Shown: piece after piece, positions 9,436-20,378 of the stretch
Numbering within the stretch: position 1 is the stretch's first letter
Layout of the letters: every line of letters starts with the position of its first letter
NCBI GenBank assembly: GCA_025617745.1
Contig: CM046856.1
Span: 31,118,208-31,182,207 of the forward strand
Length of the DNA stretch: 64,000 nt
Direction: 5' to 3'
Origin: Heliocidaris erythrogramma
Lineage: Eukaryota > Echinodermata > Echinoidea > Camarodonta > Echinometridae
Notes under the pieces: generated by a model
Database searches by the model: none
What the model saw: the letters and a program-made list of their open reading frames with translations, nothing else
Told to the model about the DNA's origin: nothing
Made by a program: the position numbers and the translations under genes

Positions 9436-10478
9436 TATCGTTGAGCATATACCACAACTAACGTTTACATCTGAGTATTTTGTATGATGCTTGTACATAA
9501 CGTGAAGCCACGAAACTTTACCCTTTTTTAAGTGTAATAATTATATTCAATATTGTTATTCATTTTTTCGATTAATATCGTAGGGCCTACTTGTTTAAAT
9601 GAACAATTTCAATGGTTAGTGTATACAATACCAAGTACATGTAATTAAAAGATGATATCTGAATATCAATAATAATTATTGTGTATATCCTACAACTGTG
9701 TTATCCATTTGTTCGCACCGTCATAACAATAAAGCATCATTAATTTTGTTGCTGTTATGTCGTTTGAGATGATGAACGTCTAAAGAAAGAGTGGGATGTA
9801 GAGAAGCAGAGATACACAATTATACAGGTAAAGCAGAGAGATGGAGAGAAAAAAGGGGAGGGAGAGAGAGAGAGAGAGAAAGAGAGCAAAATACATGTAG
9901 ATAGCAAGGATGAGAGATAAGGGAAATAGAAACATTTGGGAAACGTCTTTACTGTTGTTGAGAAACTTGAGATAACTCTCGCGATACTGATTTGGGTCAT
10001 TCCGTGTCAGATCACCTAATGGGCAGGCGCGCCGGAAGGTTTCCAGCTTTTTCTTTTTCCTTTTTTTTGTTATTGCCGTTATTTCAATTTTACAGTCTTT
10101 TTCCTATAAATCAATCAGCATATATTTACAATCGCCCGACATAAAACGCTGTTAAAAACCATTTTCTCATATTTTAACAAGTTACCCTGTTAAATTACAA
10201 ATCGTTTCCATGGTTCCGTTTTAATTTACATAGATTTTCCTGTTAGCTATCAAAGTTTCTACATTTTTAGGGATAAAAATGCGAAAATTTTCTACAGCTC
10301 GGTCGCTTTCCTTCCTCGCATAATTACTCCAAGATCTATTAATTTCGCACCCCAGTATAGGATATAAATCAGTTTATAAAAAGCGTTTTTAAAAGGTTCA
10401 AAATTTGAAAACATTTGAAAGAAATCTCAACTTTCGCTTGTCTTGCTAAATTCCTCGATTATATGTCTTTTGTTTTTA

Positions 10479-10480
<2 letters not shown>
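9436..10480 (+). other. Non-coding spacer with (GA)n array
   Basis: Conserved AT-rich spacer found in all three units. A (GA)n microsatellite lies at about 9,860-9,888. AATAAAGCATCATTAATTTTG near 9,730 contains a polyadenylation-like AATAAA that could serve the upstream genes, but nothing proves it. No coding sequence recognised. Confidence 0.4.
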
Positions 10481-10529
<49 letters not shown>

Positions 10530-10541
10530 GGGGGGGGGGGA
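10481..10541 (+). repeat. Compound (AT)n(GT)n(G)n microsatellite, unit A
   Basis: An AT run is followed by GT and then a G-run. The unit B equivalent is at about 23,518-23,581 with different lengths. Unit C ends exactly at the left edge of this array. Confidence 0.9.
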
Positions 10542-13012
10542 GTGAGGGTGTGTAAACATGTACACGTATATGGTTTTTCTCTTTACATATCCAACTTTAG
10601 CATCATGCTTTGCAATTTTGTAGTATGATTTGCATATTGAGCGAGCGAGCACACAAAAGCAATTAAATTGTGATTGCAAAATTTCACAATGAAAATTTAT
10701 TTAATAAGCTATACTTTTAATACGGGCGAGCGTAGCGAGCGAGTAATTGGGAATACTGGCTCTAAGCCACTTTGGATAAGGGGCACATGTTATGGAAAAG
10801 GGAAACGTGCTATTTATCATGGGGAAAAGGACACTTCAATTATTAGAAAAATAAATGGATGTGTAGATAAGGTAGAAAAGGCAGTTCATCACAGGTGAAA
10901 AGGGGCACTTATAACACATGAAAAGGGGAATTTATAAGAACGGGAAAATGTTCTTATATGAAGTAGAAAAATTAAATCAGTGTCTATATATTACAAAGAA
11001 AAAAAATGACTTGTTACATTAAAAGGAATTAAAGGAATTAAAAGGGGGCAAATGCTCTCGTTGAACTAGGAGCATTTATCAAAGGTAAGGTGAGGGATGA
11101 GGTGTAATTATCAAAATGGGCAATTAAAAGAATATAGAACTGGGACTTACTCGAAAGAAAAATGGGGGGTACTTATCTGAAGTTAATGGGAAAAAAGGAG
11201 CACTGTACCCACATCAACGCCCGTAGCGGTGCTTCTGACCGGGCCTACGCACGTTATGATTGTCATTTCATAATTCTTCTTCGGTTGGGTGATGATGACA
11301 CAGGGGGTGTTTTTTGGTGGGGTGAAGCATGGTGGGGGGATGTTTGTACACACCATCCCCCCACCCGAAAAGTGGCGGGATGCATACCCCCATCCCTCCG
11401 CTAACTACGCCCCTCATCCCCCCTATAACTATCTTATCTTTCTGTTTCTACATCTCTCACTGGCTCTTTTATCTTTGCTCCCTTTCCCCCTGTATTACAT
11501 GTTCAGAACATATTTGTTTTTGTCTATTTTTCCCCTCAGTACTGTTCACATTCGTGTTGTGTGTTGTTGTTTGTTTTGCTTTCTTCTTCTTCTTCTTCTT
11601 TCTTTTCTCCCCCTAATTTCTTTTTCTTTCCCCTTTTTTATCAAATGATGTAAGTTACCGAGAAGCAGCATTTTGAAAATGACATGTAAAAACTCAGTTG
11701 TACAGGATTTGGGTAAAACCATGAAAATGTTAGGATCACATGCAAAATGACTAAGTTGAAATACCAGCTTTAAGAGATATGATACGTGAAATTCCATTGT
11801 GTGGTGGAATACATTCAATCAGAAATTTATAAAACAAGGGTCACTAACCAATTTCCGGTGGCGGCAAGGGCATGTGCCCCCAAATTTGCAATATATATCA
11901 ATAAATATCCCTTAAAAGATGAAAAAGTGCCCTTCCTGTGATGGAAAAGGTGCCCCTCCTGAGGTGGGATTTGCCATAATCTTGATATATTTTCTGCCTT
12001 ATGTGACCTTTCTATCTTGTATTTTCATTTGATGAAAATGGAAAGTGTCACTTACGTTACTTTTAGGGAAAATATGACCTTTCTGTCCGCTTTGCTCTTG
12101 AAAGAAATTTCCGTTCAGAAAAATGCAAGAAATTGCTTTTCATTTCGATTGCAAGTACCATTTCAATACAAAATATGCCCTTTCGTTAACCCCAACATTG
12201 ACTTTCCTTTATTTCATGATAAGGGCATTATCCTTTCCATTAATATTGAGAGAAACAGATGAAAACAGTCTTCTCAAGTCATGTTCCATTTGGGTCATGA
12301 TCGCATGTGATCCTAACATTTTCATGGTTTTACCCAAAACTGGCACAACTGAATTTTTATATGTCATTTTCAAAATGCTGCTGCTCGGTAAAGCATATAC
12401 GGAAGGATACCATCAAGGTATCATTTAAAAGCATAATATTCATAGTTTATGGAAATTAGATAGTTATTGTCATAGAGCACATAGTGTGGTCACAATAACC
12501 CTTTGTTTTACCGTTAAAAAGAATTGTAAAATACATAATGTGGAAAATCAATAAACTTTGAAACTTTGGACTTCAGGCTTGAGTAAACTATTATTTTATC
12601 AGTCTTTGTTGACTTACAATCGCGTGTTTCGTGTTTTATATTGTTCTATTGTGCATGAATGTATTTTAGATCCCTTACGAAATGTCTCAGCATAAAAGCA
12701 AGTTGTCACAAGAACAGTATAATTTCGTGTCAGGGGAAATAACGTGCACCCTTTGAAGATAGCAGATAGTTCTACAAGCTGGTGATCAGTTATCATGGCA
12801 TTGCACTCTGTCTTATTTTTTAAAGTTTATATGAGTATGCTTGTTTACACCAACATGACTGGATATACCATCATCAGACTATTTAAAACACATGGTAAGA
12901 ATTGCACACAATCTTGTTTCTTCAATTGACTGGTTAGCAGGGATATACTGTTCGGTTAAGCTTAAATGTAGGTTTTTAGCACTTTGTTTCATCCTTAACA
13001 GCACCCTTGCAG
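10542..13012 (+). other. Non-coding repeat-rich stretch of unit A
   Basis: A GGGCGAGCGTAGCGAGCGAG motif at 10,722 opens a second block of the 'GGGGCACTTAT' family (about 10,775-11,200). A pyrimidine-rich CTT run lies near 11,581-11,610. An AATCAATAAACTTTGAAACTTTG run near 12,547-12,568 looks like a LINE 3' tail. I see no gene; the open frames are short and low in complexity. Unit B has a nearly identical copy. Confidence 0.45.
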
Positions 13013-13016
13013 TTAA

Positions 13017-13894
13017 AGGGGAATTAACCCAAGAAGATAAATGTACTTATGTTCAAAGATGTAATATATTCTTAATCATTGGCCTGTATCACTTTAGAAA
13101 CAAAATATCAGAAAAGTGTTTAAATCAAGACATTCTAGCACACGGTATCATCTGCTAACATTTTACATGGGGCTGCCATTTTCCTGATGATATGGAGTTG
13201 TACATGAACCATTGGAACCCATTCCGGTCAGGAATATATTTTTGATCCTAGAGCTAAACTGCTTCTCTTCATTACGAAAAAAATCCCATATGATGGAAAA
13301 TACATAACAGGTGTATACATATATTCTATAATTTGAAATTTATAGATTTCTTTTAAAATTCTCTGGTTTTGCTCATAGAAATCGATTTCTTGGGCTTGCC
13401 TGGCAGAGCAGAACATAATTTATACAACGTGCATTCTGACTATTGAAGTCCAAGCAGGTGAATGCATAGTTTGTCGCTATTGACGCTCGGGAAATTTATC
13501 ATCCATAAATTTGAATTAATTTGCTCCGTCGCGCACGTCATAGTATCAAGAAAATAGATCTATATTTAGTAAAATAGTAATTTTTAAAAGAAATATAAAT
13601 CATATTTTCGTTTTTAGAATATATGTATATATCTGTTAAATATTTAAAATCTCAAATGGGATTTTGTATCAGGAAGAAAGACAATTTTGCATTCGGATTC
13701 AAAATATATACTATTATATACAAATTAAGAAAATGGCAGCCCCCAGGTTTCGCTAGCAGACGATAAATTTTGCTGAGAAAATCTTCATTTATAACCCATC
13801 TCGTATACTTTAATGCAAAACTAGGTAAGACAACAAGAAAGAATAGATTACATCTTTGAATATAAGCAATTTATATTTTGAGGTTAATTCCCCT
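13017..13894. mobile_element. 878-bp TTAA-flanked non-autonomous element
   Basis: Starts AGGGGAATTAACC and ends GGTTAATTCCCCT, with TTAA outside both ends (13,013-13,016 and 13,895-13,898). This is a piggyBac-like signature. No transposase is present. The unit B copy (26,058-26,939) lacks the right-hand TTAA: CCCCTTTAAGGACAC has become CCCCTGGACAC. A truncated copy of the right part recurs in the local tandem repeat, ending at 14,915. Confidence 0.65.
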
Positions 13895-15488
13895 TTAAGG
13901 ACACAGACGGCTCCTCATGGTATTTTTTCCAACATGGATTCCTATGTAAAGTTTAATGCTGAAAACGATGGCACTGACTGATTTTGTAAAAAATGTGCCC
14001 AAATTTATGTTTTAGTGGCCCGCCATTGTTTTTATGAATTTTATAGCAAACCTTGAGGCTAGAAACGTTCGCATGGTGTTGAAAACCCACTACGAATAGT
14101 AAAATGAAACATGGTAATGGTTAAGGCCTACCAAAGACCGTTGACGACAGGGGCCCGGTATATGTTCCAAAAGAGGCCGAAGGACCAGCTACTCACTAGA
14201 CTCGAAAGATTGTTTAAATGCTTTTTCTCGAAGTAATAGAAGCTCAATAAATGGCTATTTTGATATCAAAATATAATGATACATTGTGGCTATGATAATA
14301 CGGTGGCCAATTATGTGTCATAACAGGTGTATACATATATTCTATAATTTGAAATTTATAGATTTCTTTTAAAATTCTCTGGTTTTGCTCATAGAAATCG
14401 ATTTCTTGGGCTTGCCTGGCAGAGCAGAACATAATTTATACAACGTGCATTCTGACTATTGAAGTCCATTATCTCAAAGCAGGTGAATGCATGGTTTGTC
14501 GCTATTGACGCTCGGGAAATTTATCATCCATAAATTTGAATTAATTTGCTCCGTCGCGCACGTCAGAGTATCAAGAAAATAGATCTATATTTAGTAAAAT
14601 AGTAATTTTTAGAAGAAATATAAATATTTTCGTTTTTAGAATATATGTATATATCTGTTAAATATTTAAAATCTCAAATGGGATTTTGTATCAGGAAGAA
14701 AGACAATTTTGCATTCGGATTCAAAATATCTTTATGTACAAATTAAGAAAATGGCAGCCCCCAGGTATCGCTAGCAGACGATAAATTTTGCTGAGAAAAT
14801 CTTGATTTATAACCCATCTCGTATATACTTTTAATGCAAAACTACGTAAGACAACAAGAAAGAATAGATTACATTTTTGAATATATGCAATTTATATTTT
14901 GAGGTTAATTCCCCTTTAAGGACACAGACGGCTCCTTATGGTATTTTTTTCCAACATGGATTCCTATGTAAAGTTTAATGCTGAAAACGATGGCACTGAC
15001 TGATTTTGTAAAAAATGTGCCCAAATTTATGTTTTAGTGGCCCGCCATTGTTTTTATGAATTTTATAGCAAACCTTGAGGCTAGAAACGTTCGCATGGTG
15101 TTGAAAACCCACTACGAATAGTAAAATGAAACATGGTAATGGTTAAGGCCTACCAAAGGCCGTTGACGACAGGGGCCCGGTATATGTTCCAAAAGAGCCC
15201 GAAGGACCAGCTACTCCATGGGCGTCGGAAGGGATTTTTGATTGGTCCGGCTCCGCCTGCCGTGCCGTAGGCACGGTGCGTGCCGCAGGCACGCCAGCCA
15301 AAAAGGTAGATTATTGGTCAGGCTCAAGCCGGGCCGGCCGGGCCGGCTCCGACGCCCATGTACTCACTAGAGACGAAAGATTGTTTAAATGCTTTTTCTC
15401 GAAGTAATAGAAGCTCAATAAATGGCTATTTTGATATCAAAATATAATGATACATTGTGGCTATGATAATACGGTGGCCAAATATGTG
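13303..15488 (+). repeat. Local ~1-kb tandem duplication, only in unit A
   Basis: The stretch beginning CATAACAGGTGTATACATAT occurs at 13,303 and again at 14,319, a period of 1,016 bp, and runs through to CGGTGGCCAA. Unit B has a single copy (from about 26,343). The junction is at TGTGTCA|TAACAGG with 2-bp microhomology. The second copy carries the 144-bp insertion listed separately. Confidence 0.85.
15217..15360. mobile_element. 144-bp GC-rich palindromic insertion with TACTC duplication
   Basis: CATGGGCGTCGGA at the left is the exact inverse of TCCGACGCCCATG at the right. The target TACTC is duplicated at 15,212-15,216 and 15,361-15,365. The uninterrupted site is visible in the first tandem copy (about 14,190) and in unit B (about 27,230). 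The element is GC-rich with internal subrepeats. It has no coding capacity and its superfamily is unknown to me. Confidence 0.9.
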
Positions 15489-16318
15489 TCAGGCGCCCAA
15501 ATGCCGATTTTAGAGGGCCAAATTTAACACAAGTGATTAGAGAGCATTAAACTATAGAGGCATGTCATATTTTATTTCTAAAAATATTTGAATATGTGTT
15601 CTAAAAATAGTATTTATCTAATCAATCAATCATAAATCATTTTGGGTGCACCTCATCCTGACGGAAAATTTTGTAAGTTTTTGTGTTCTGGTAATGTAAA
15701 TAGATTATTGATTTTCCCCTTTAGACCTATGGACACAATTTTGTCAGAAGGAAGAGGTACATTACAAAAATATAAAAGCTGGCGGAAATCTATCTGGAGG
15801 GGGAGTAAAAAGACACCAAAGTGCTCTTTGACCAAGATTTGCTGCCCCAAAATTCTCTGGATGTAGAAAACCTGCTTTCGAAAAATAAAGTCAAGACAAT
15901 TTCAATAGCCCTGTCTATCACCTTTAGAAATGTGCGAACATTACAATGGTGTATTACATAATCCGAACCTGATTTCTATGGGCAGTACAATAGGCCTTTG
16001 AAATTGCCCTTGAGTTTATTTTTTGAAAGTAGTACTTACCGTGTTTTTCTTACATTCTTACCTTAAAGACTCAAATGTTTCTTATTCAATTCAGGTCAAA
16101 TTTACATTTTACAATCTTGAAAAGTGTGTTGGAATTTGTTTGGGTGCAATTTAGTGTCAATTGATCATTTCAAAAATAACTTATTAAATTGTGAAAAACG
16201 GGATTGCTTTCTCAAAATAGTCAAATAATATTGTTAGGGATTATGTAAACAAACCCATTGTCCATTTGCGCCTGTTTGACAAGACACAACTGAGGAGACT
16301 GCAAGTTATTTGTGTAAT
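15489..16318 (+). other. Right end of unit A, no recognised gene
   Basis: About 830 bp of AT-rich DNA, present in unit B at an offset of about 11,870. Two conserved short open stretches near 15,640-15,870 show no motif I recognise and are open in both strands, so I do not call a gene. Confidence 0.4.
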
Positions 16319-16489
16319 TCATTGGCGGATCCATGGGGGGGGGGGGGGCACTTCCGACCCGTGCCCCCCCCCCTTTGGAATAAAAGTATGCATTTTGACC
16401 ATAGAGGATCCGCTCTTTGGTCGATTGTGCCCCCTTTTTTGTTGCTTGCTTGTCAGAGAATTATGGAGGGAAACTGGACCCCCATAACC

Positions 16490-16964
16490 CCCCCCCCCCC
16501 CCCCCACTGAGCGAATTTTGGAGGTCTGGCGAAAAAAAAATGTCGACAGAAAAAGATGGAAAAACTTGGACAAAGAATAACATAATGAAGATAGAAAAAG
16601 GAAATGATAGAAAAATAAAAAAACAAAGAATAACATAAGGAAAGATAGAAGGCAAAGATAAAAGAAAAAAACAAAGAATAACATAAGGAAAGGTGGAAAG
16701 TGAAGAAAATAGAAGGAAAACAACATAATATAAGGAAAGAGAGAATTTTCTGGCGGCCGCTTGATAATTCTATCTTTCCTTAAGTTATGTTGTAGATAGA
16801 AAGAGGAAGTGAAAGAAGGATAAAAACAAAGAATAGCATAATGAAAGATAGTAAGAGAAGAAGATAGAAGGAAAAACAAAGAATAACATAAGCAAAAATA
16901 TAATTATCCGACGGCCGTCAGATAATTCACTGGTTCTTATTCTGTAATAGTTTTCTTTTCTCTT

Positions 16965-17001
<37 letters not shown>

Positions 17002-17425
17002 GACCCTTGATATAGAGAGGGGTGGGGGCGCTGCTCAGTCATTTTGGTCCCCTCCTCCTTCCCTTTTATAGGTACCTTATTTCATTTCCGGAAAAACGAA
17101 CCTTCGGAATTACGGACCTTCGGAGTAACGAGCCTTCGGAATAATGAACCTTCGGAAAAACGACATTGTAACCGTCTTAATATACCCTCAAACAACATCA
17201 CCATACAAAGTAACTGGAATAATCGTTCTGCTTAACCCCTGCCTTATATTCATGCTATATTAATCAAACTCCCATCCCGCCTCTTTCATCACCCATTCTC
17301 TTACCCCTCTTTCCCCCCTCCATTTGACTCGTGTGTACGTAGTGATTATGTCTAACCATATTTTTTGTTCATATAGGTTATGAAGAGCAGACATTGAATG
17401 CATCACCGTTTGGCTCTTTACAACC
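16490..17425 (+). other. Upstream region of the unit B type 1 pseudogene
   Basis: Contains a purine-rich block with AAAGAATAACATAAGG-type repeats (16,520-16,880), a (TC)n array at about 16,969-16,998, the CTTCGGA minisatellite (about 17,090-17,165), a TATATTA motif at about 17,250 and a CATATAG splice-acceptor-like site ending at 17,376. All are conserved with units A and C. No coding sequence recognised. Confidence 0.45.
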
Positions 17426-17465
17426 ATGAAACAAAGGTCAACAGTAGCTGTGTTATTATGCTTAA

Positions 17466-18408
17466 AGATCACATTGCAAGAAAATCACAAATATGGCAAT
17501 TAATGTATCACTAGAAACTGGGAATCTTACAGATGGCAATCGTATAAGTTTTATGTCAACTGCGTATCTGATGATTATAAAAACAACATAAATAAAAGCT
17601 CTTCTAAGCATCTGGAATATCCGAGGATTCGCCAGAAATATAGCGATGTTTTGATGTCGTCACACTAGGGATCGATCCTGCTTAAGCAGACGACGTCCTA
17701 TAATGAATGAACGTAATTGCAGTGCAATTATTTATCAAATTATAAAGAGTTTGGTATATTTAACATGACCTTATTTCACACGATTCTAAAAGGGAAAGTG
17801 AAACTGATTCTGATAACTAAAACCGTTTGATTGTAAATACACAGGAGAAGGGTCAATGATCAATGAAATAAACCCCATTTTCAAATTGAAAAGCCCTCCG
17901 AATAATATCCAGATTGTATTCGTTCCCTCTTGAAACGCCGAACATTCCCCGGTGCAAGCAGCTGAAAATACAATGGCGTCTTATTTTGTTTACAAGTGAC
18001 TGATTCCTTTATTTTTTTAACGCTGCATTTTTCATCAAAATAATACCATACACGAAGTTAAGAGTGAGGCAACAGACTAACATTAAGACTGACGCTAGTC
18101 AAGTAAGAGAAATAAGTGAAGAGGAGATGACAAAACAGGTACTGAAAAATGTGTAAGATGTTATGGGACATCGTCTGCTTAGACAGGACTGGTCCTTCGT
18201 GTGTCGTCACACATCTCAGCAGCGTTCAAGGAGCTCTTCAGCTGCTATATCGGGGGCTGTATTTTACCGTTTTATAATTGATAATAATCATTAATTCAAA
18301 TGTTTCCAAGCGTTGAATTTGGATAACCTTGTATAATTTATGCCATCTATGCAATAATAAGTATTAAGCCAATATTTATTTTGATGGAATTTTCTTGCAA
18401 TGTGATCT
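17466..18408. mobile_element. 943-bp TTAA-flanked inverted-repeat element in unit B
   Basis: Terminal inverted repeats of 20 bp (AGATCACATTGCAAGAAAAT at the left, inverse at the right) are flanked by TTAA at 17,462-17,465 and 18,409-18,412. Longer, weaker inverted similarity extends inward: CTAAGCAGACGA-type blocks occur on both sides. No transposase is present. It is a piggyBac-like non-autonomous element by target site, although the ends do not begin with the usual CCC. Confidence 0.8.
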
Positions 18409-18412
18409 TTAA

Positions 18413-18767
18413 ACATTTTAATAATCATGCAATTGTCGTGATAACGTCTAGAAAATATCGTGCTATTGCTTACATAACTATAATAGCAGTACCATGATAC
18501 AGACTGTTAAAACTGAGAGAGATAAAGTGGGCACCCTACCACCTTCTTGAGAATCTTCCTTTTCCTTGGATGGCTCATCAGTCCCAATATCCAATGTGTC
18601 CTCTTAGATCATCCGAGTTGAAAACATGTCCACTATATAAATCTGTATACGAACAGTTGGCGTGGAATACAGATGCCATGCACGAATACAAATTCCTTTT
18701 CAGAACCAGCCTTACCGTAAACACGTTTGAATAGTTAATCGTTGGCTCCTACCGGGATTTGTATCAA
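18413..18767 (-). pseudogene. Inverted, captured fragment of an old type 1 relic (unit B)
   Basis: This 355-bp segment is the reverse complement of 40,159-40,785 with the 262-bp insertion of that locus absent. It therefore carries, in opposite orientation, part of a degenerate type 1 gene plus the sequence up to a TTAA just before the 40.8-kb type 2 gene. It sits between TTAA at 18,409-18,412 and a third TTAA at 18,783-18,786. Just before that third TTAA, GATGTGATCT resembles the neighbouring element's end. It looks like transposon-mediated capture. Confidence 0.85.
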
Positions 18768-19277
18768 GTAGTGATGTGATCTTTAATATTGCTGGGATCC
18801 ATCATTGCTATTCAAGTAGAAGCCAATAACGAACAATACAAACTTACTTACGGTAATGTAAGTTCTGAAAAAATATTTGAATTTGTATCATCTCTCTTCA
18901 ACGACAACAGTTGGTATGCACAGCAAGTGGCTGTCCCCTGAAGAAAGTGAAATTTCACAATCGGGAATTGATTTAGGTTATAAAACCTTACAGTGTTCTG
19001 CCGTTCAGGGATACCCGAACGGCACGATTGTTTGTTATACGTCAGATTGTGAAACGGCGGATTCATTTATCCGTGTCAAAACCCCGGCTTATGTGACAGG
19101 ACTCTCTAGATTGGAGGCATACTTCTGGATAGATGACAATAACTGTATCGACTGTTGTTCAGGAAGAAAATTATCAGCCAAAGCGAGAAGTGCTTGTAAG
19201 GATTTTAGTTATACTCCATCAGACAGTACATCCCCCACAAATCAACAATCTGGTTTGGATTGCCACCACTATTAAAC

Positions 19278-20165
19278 ATGAAACAAATGTCAACAGTAAT
19301 TGTTTTTTTATGTTTCATATTGCTGGGATCCACCATTGCTATTCAAGTAGAAGCCAATAACGAACAATACAAACTTACGTACGGTAATGTAAGTTCTGAA
19401 AAAATATTTCAATTTGTTTCATCTCTCTTCAAAGACAACTGTTGGTATGCACTTCTCTACAATGACCAAATCTTCAACTCAGATGGCACATCAATTCCTA
19501 GTGAATATTATCCGTTAAACAAACTTAATCGTACATCGGTCGAGAGCAAGCAGATTTTTGACAGTAAAGTGGTAATTCTAAGGATTAGTCACTTAATATT
19601 AAGTGATTCTGGTAATTATTCATGTTTATTCACATGCCCTCCTTCACAACTTTCTCAACATTATGAACTCATCATCATTTCACCGCCAGAACCCGCTACA
19701 TGCAAGTGGCTGTCCCCTGAAGAAAGTGAAATTTCACAATCGGAAATTGATTTAGGTTATAAAACCTTACAGTGTTCTGCCGTTCAGGGATACCCGAAAG
19801 GTACGATTGTTTGTTATACGTCAGATTGTGAAACGGCGGATTCATTTATCCGTCTCAAAACCCCGGCTTATGTGACAGGACTCTCTAGATTGGAGACATA
19901 CTTCTGGATAGATGACAATAACTGTATCGACTGTTGTTCAGGAAGAAAAATATCATCCAAAGCGAGAAGTGCTTGTAAGGATTTTAGTTATACTCCATCA
20001 GACAGTACATCCCCCACAAATCAACAATCTGGTTTGGATGCCACCACTATTAAACAAGACAAATCGGACATTGTATGTAAGACTTCCACGGGAAACCAGA
20101 AAAGCGTCAATGTATTTTTTAATACTTTCATAGCTTCAATATTTATCATTTTCATAGAAGTTTAG
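19278..20165 (+). CDS. Type 1 V-C2 Ig-like surface protein, unit B intact copy (295 aa)
   Basis: Intact frame of 295 codons from the ATG at 19,278, colinear with the unit A protein with scattered substitutions (for example Ile-Gln-Val for Ile-Arg-Val after the signal peptide, Lys-Ile-Phe-Gln for Gln-Ile-Leu-Glu in the V domain). All domain cysteines, DSGNYSC, the CC cluster and the hydrophobic C-terminus are kept. The start lies 2 bp after the upstream pseudogene's stop codon, so this copy has none of the 5' flank seen in unit A. Expression would have to come through the upstream pseudogene's promoter or a new one. Function is inferred as for the unit A copy. Confidence 0.8.
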   Translation: MKQMSTVIVFLCFILLGSTIAIQVEANNEQYKLTYGNVSSEKIFQFVSSLFKDNCWYALLYNDQIFNSDGTSIPSEYYPLNKLNRTSVESKQIFDSKVVILRISHLILSDSGNYSCLFTCPPSQLSQHYELIIISPPEPATCKWLSPEESEISQSEIDLGYKTLQCSAVQGYPKGTIVCYTSDCETADSFIRLKTPAYVTGLSRLETYFWIDDNNCIDCCSGRKISSKARSACKDFSYTPSDSTSPTNQQSGLDATTIKQDKSDIVCKTSTGNQKSVNVFFNTFIASIFIIFIEV

Positions 20166-20378
20166 TCTATCGTTTTAAGGGGAATCTGGATTAAAGATTT
20201 TCCCTTTTTTCAATAATCGTAAGACTTTTATGTTGGAAATGACACCAGTAGGAGTGTTTTGAGTTCGATTGTAGTTAATTAAGTGGTGATTTGCACAATG
20301 TTCCAAGGGGCAAAGACTTTCTATACGTCGCCCCGAAATTGCAAAATCGAAACATTTTCTTCAAAGAAGGAGAAGAAT

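Larger units (their letters stand above)
5448..16318 (+). repeat. Segmental duplication unit A
   Basis: First of about 2.6 head-to-tail copies. It starts at a CATTGGCGGATCC element also found at 16,319 and 28,218, and ends where unit B begins. It contains an intact type 1 gene, an intact type 2 gene, LINE debris, a 209-bp palindromic element, an AT/GT/G microsatellite and a local ~1-kb tandem duplication absent from unit B. From gene 2 to about 12.4 kb it matches unit B at an offset of 13,044 bp with only scattered substitutions and small indels. Confidence 0.85.
17426..19275 (+). pseudogene. Type 1 Ig-like pseudogene, unit B (transposon-interrupted)
   Basis: Begins with the type 1 ATG and 12 signal-peptide codons, then is interrupted inside the signal peptide by a 1.3-kb TTAA-bordered composite insertion (17,466-18,782). 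Homology resumes at 18,787 (ATTGCTGGGATCC). A deletion of about 255 bp between two ATGCA repeats removes most of the V-like domain: TGGTATGCAC joins directly to AGCAAGTGGCTG. The C2-like domain follows, but a one-base insertion near 19,260 brings a stop and the linker and C-terminal anchor are missing. The end lies 2 bp before the next ATG. It cannot encode the normal protein. Confidence 0.9.

Noticed and set aside
10481..10541. CRISPR-like or other regularly spaced array
   Set aside because: This and similar tracts are simple dinucleotide repeats; no spacer-repeat structure was seen anywhere in the window.
11289..11648. Conserved 119-codon frame repeated at 24,330 in unit B
   Set aside because: Both copies are part of the recent duplication, so conservation carries no weight; the translation is Pro/Leu/Phe low complexity from C- and T-runs.
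15642..15866. Short open frame with counterparts in unit B
   Set aside because: No start context or domain, open on both strands, and differences between copies do not favour silent sites as far as I can see.
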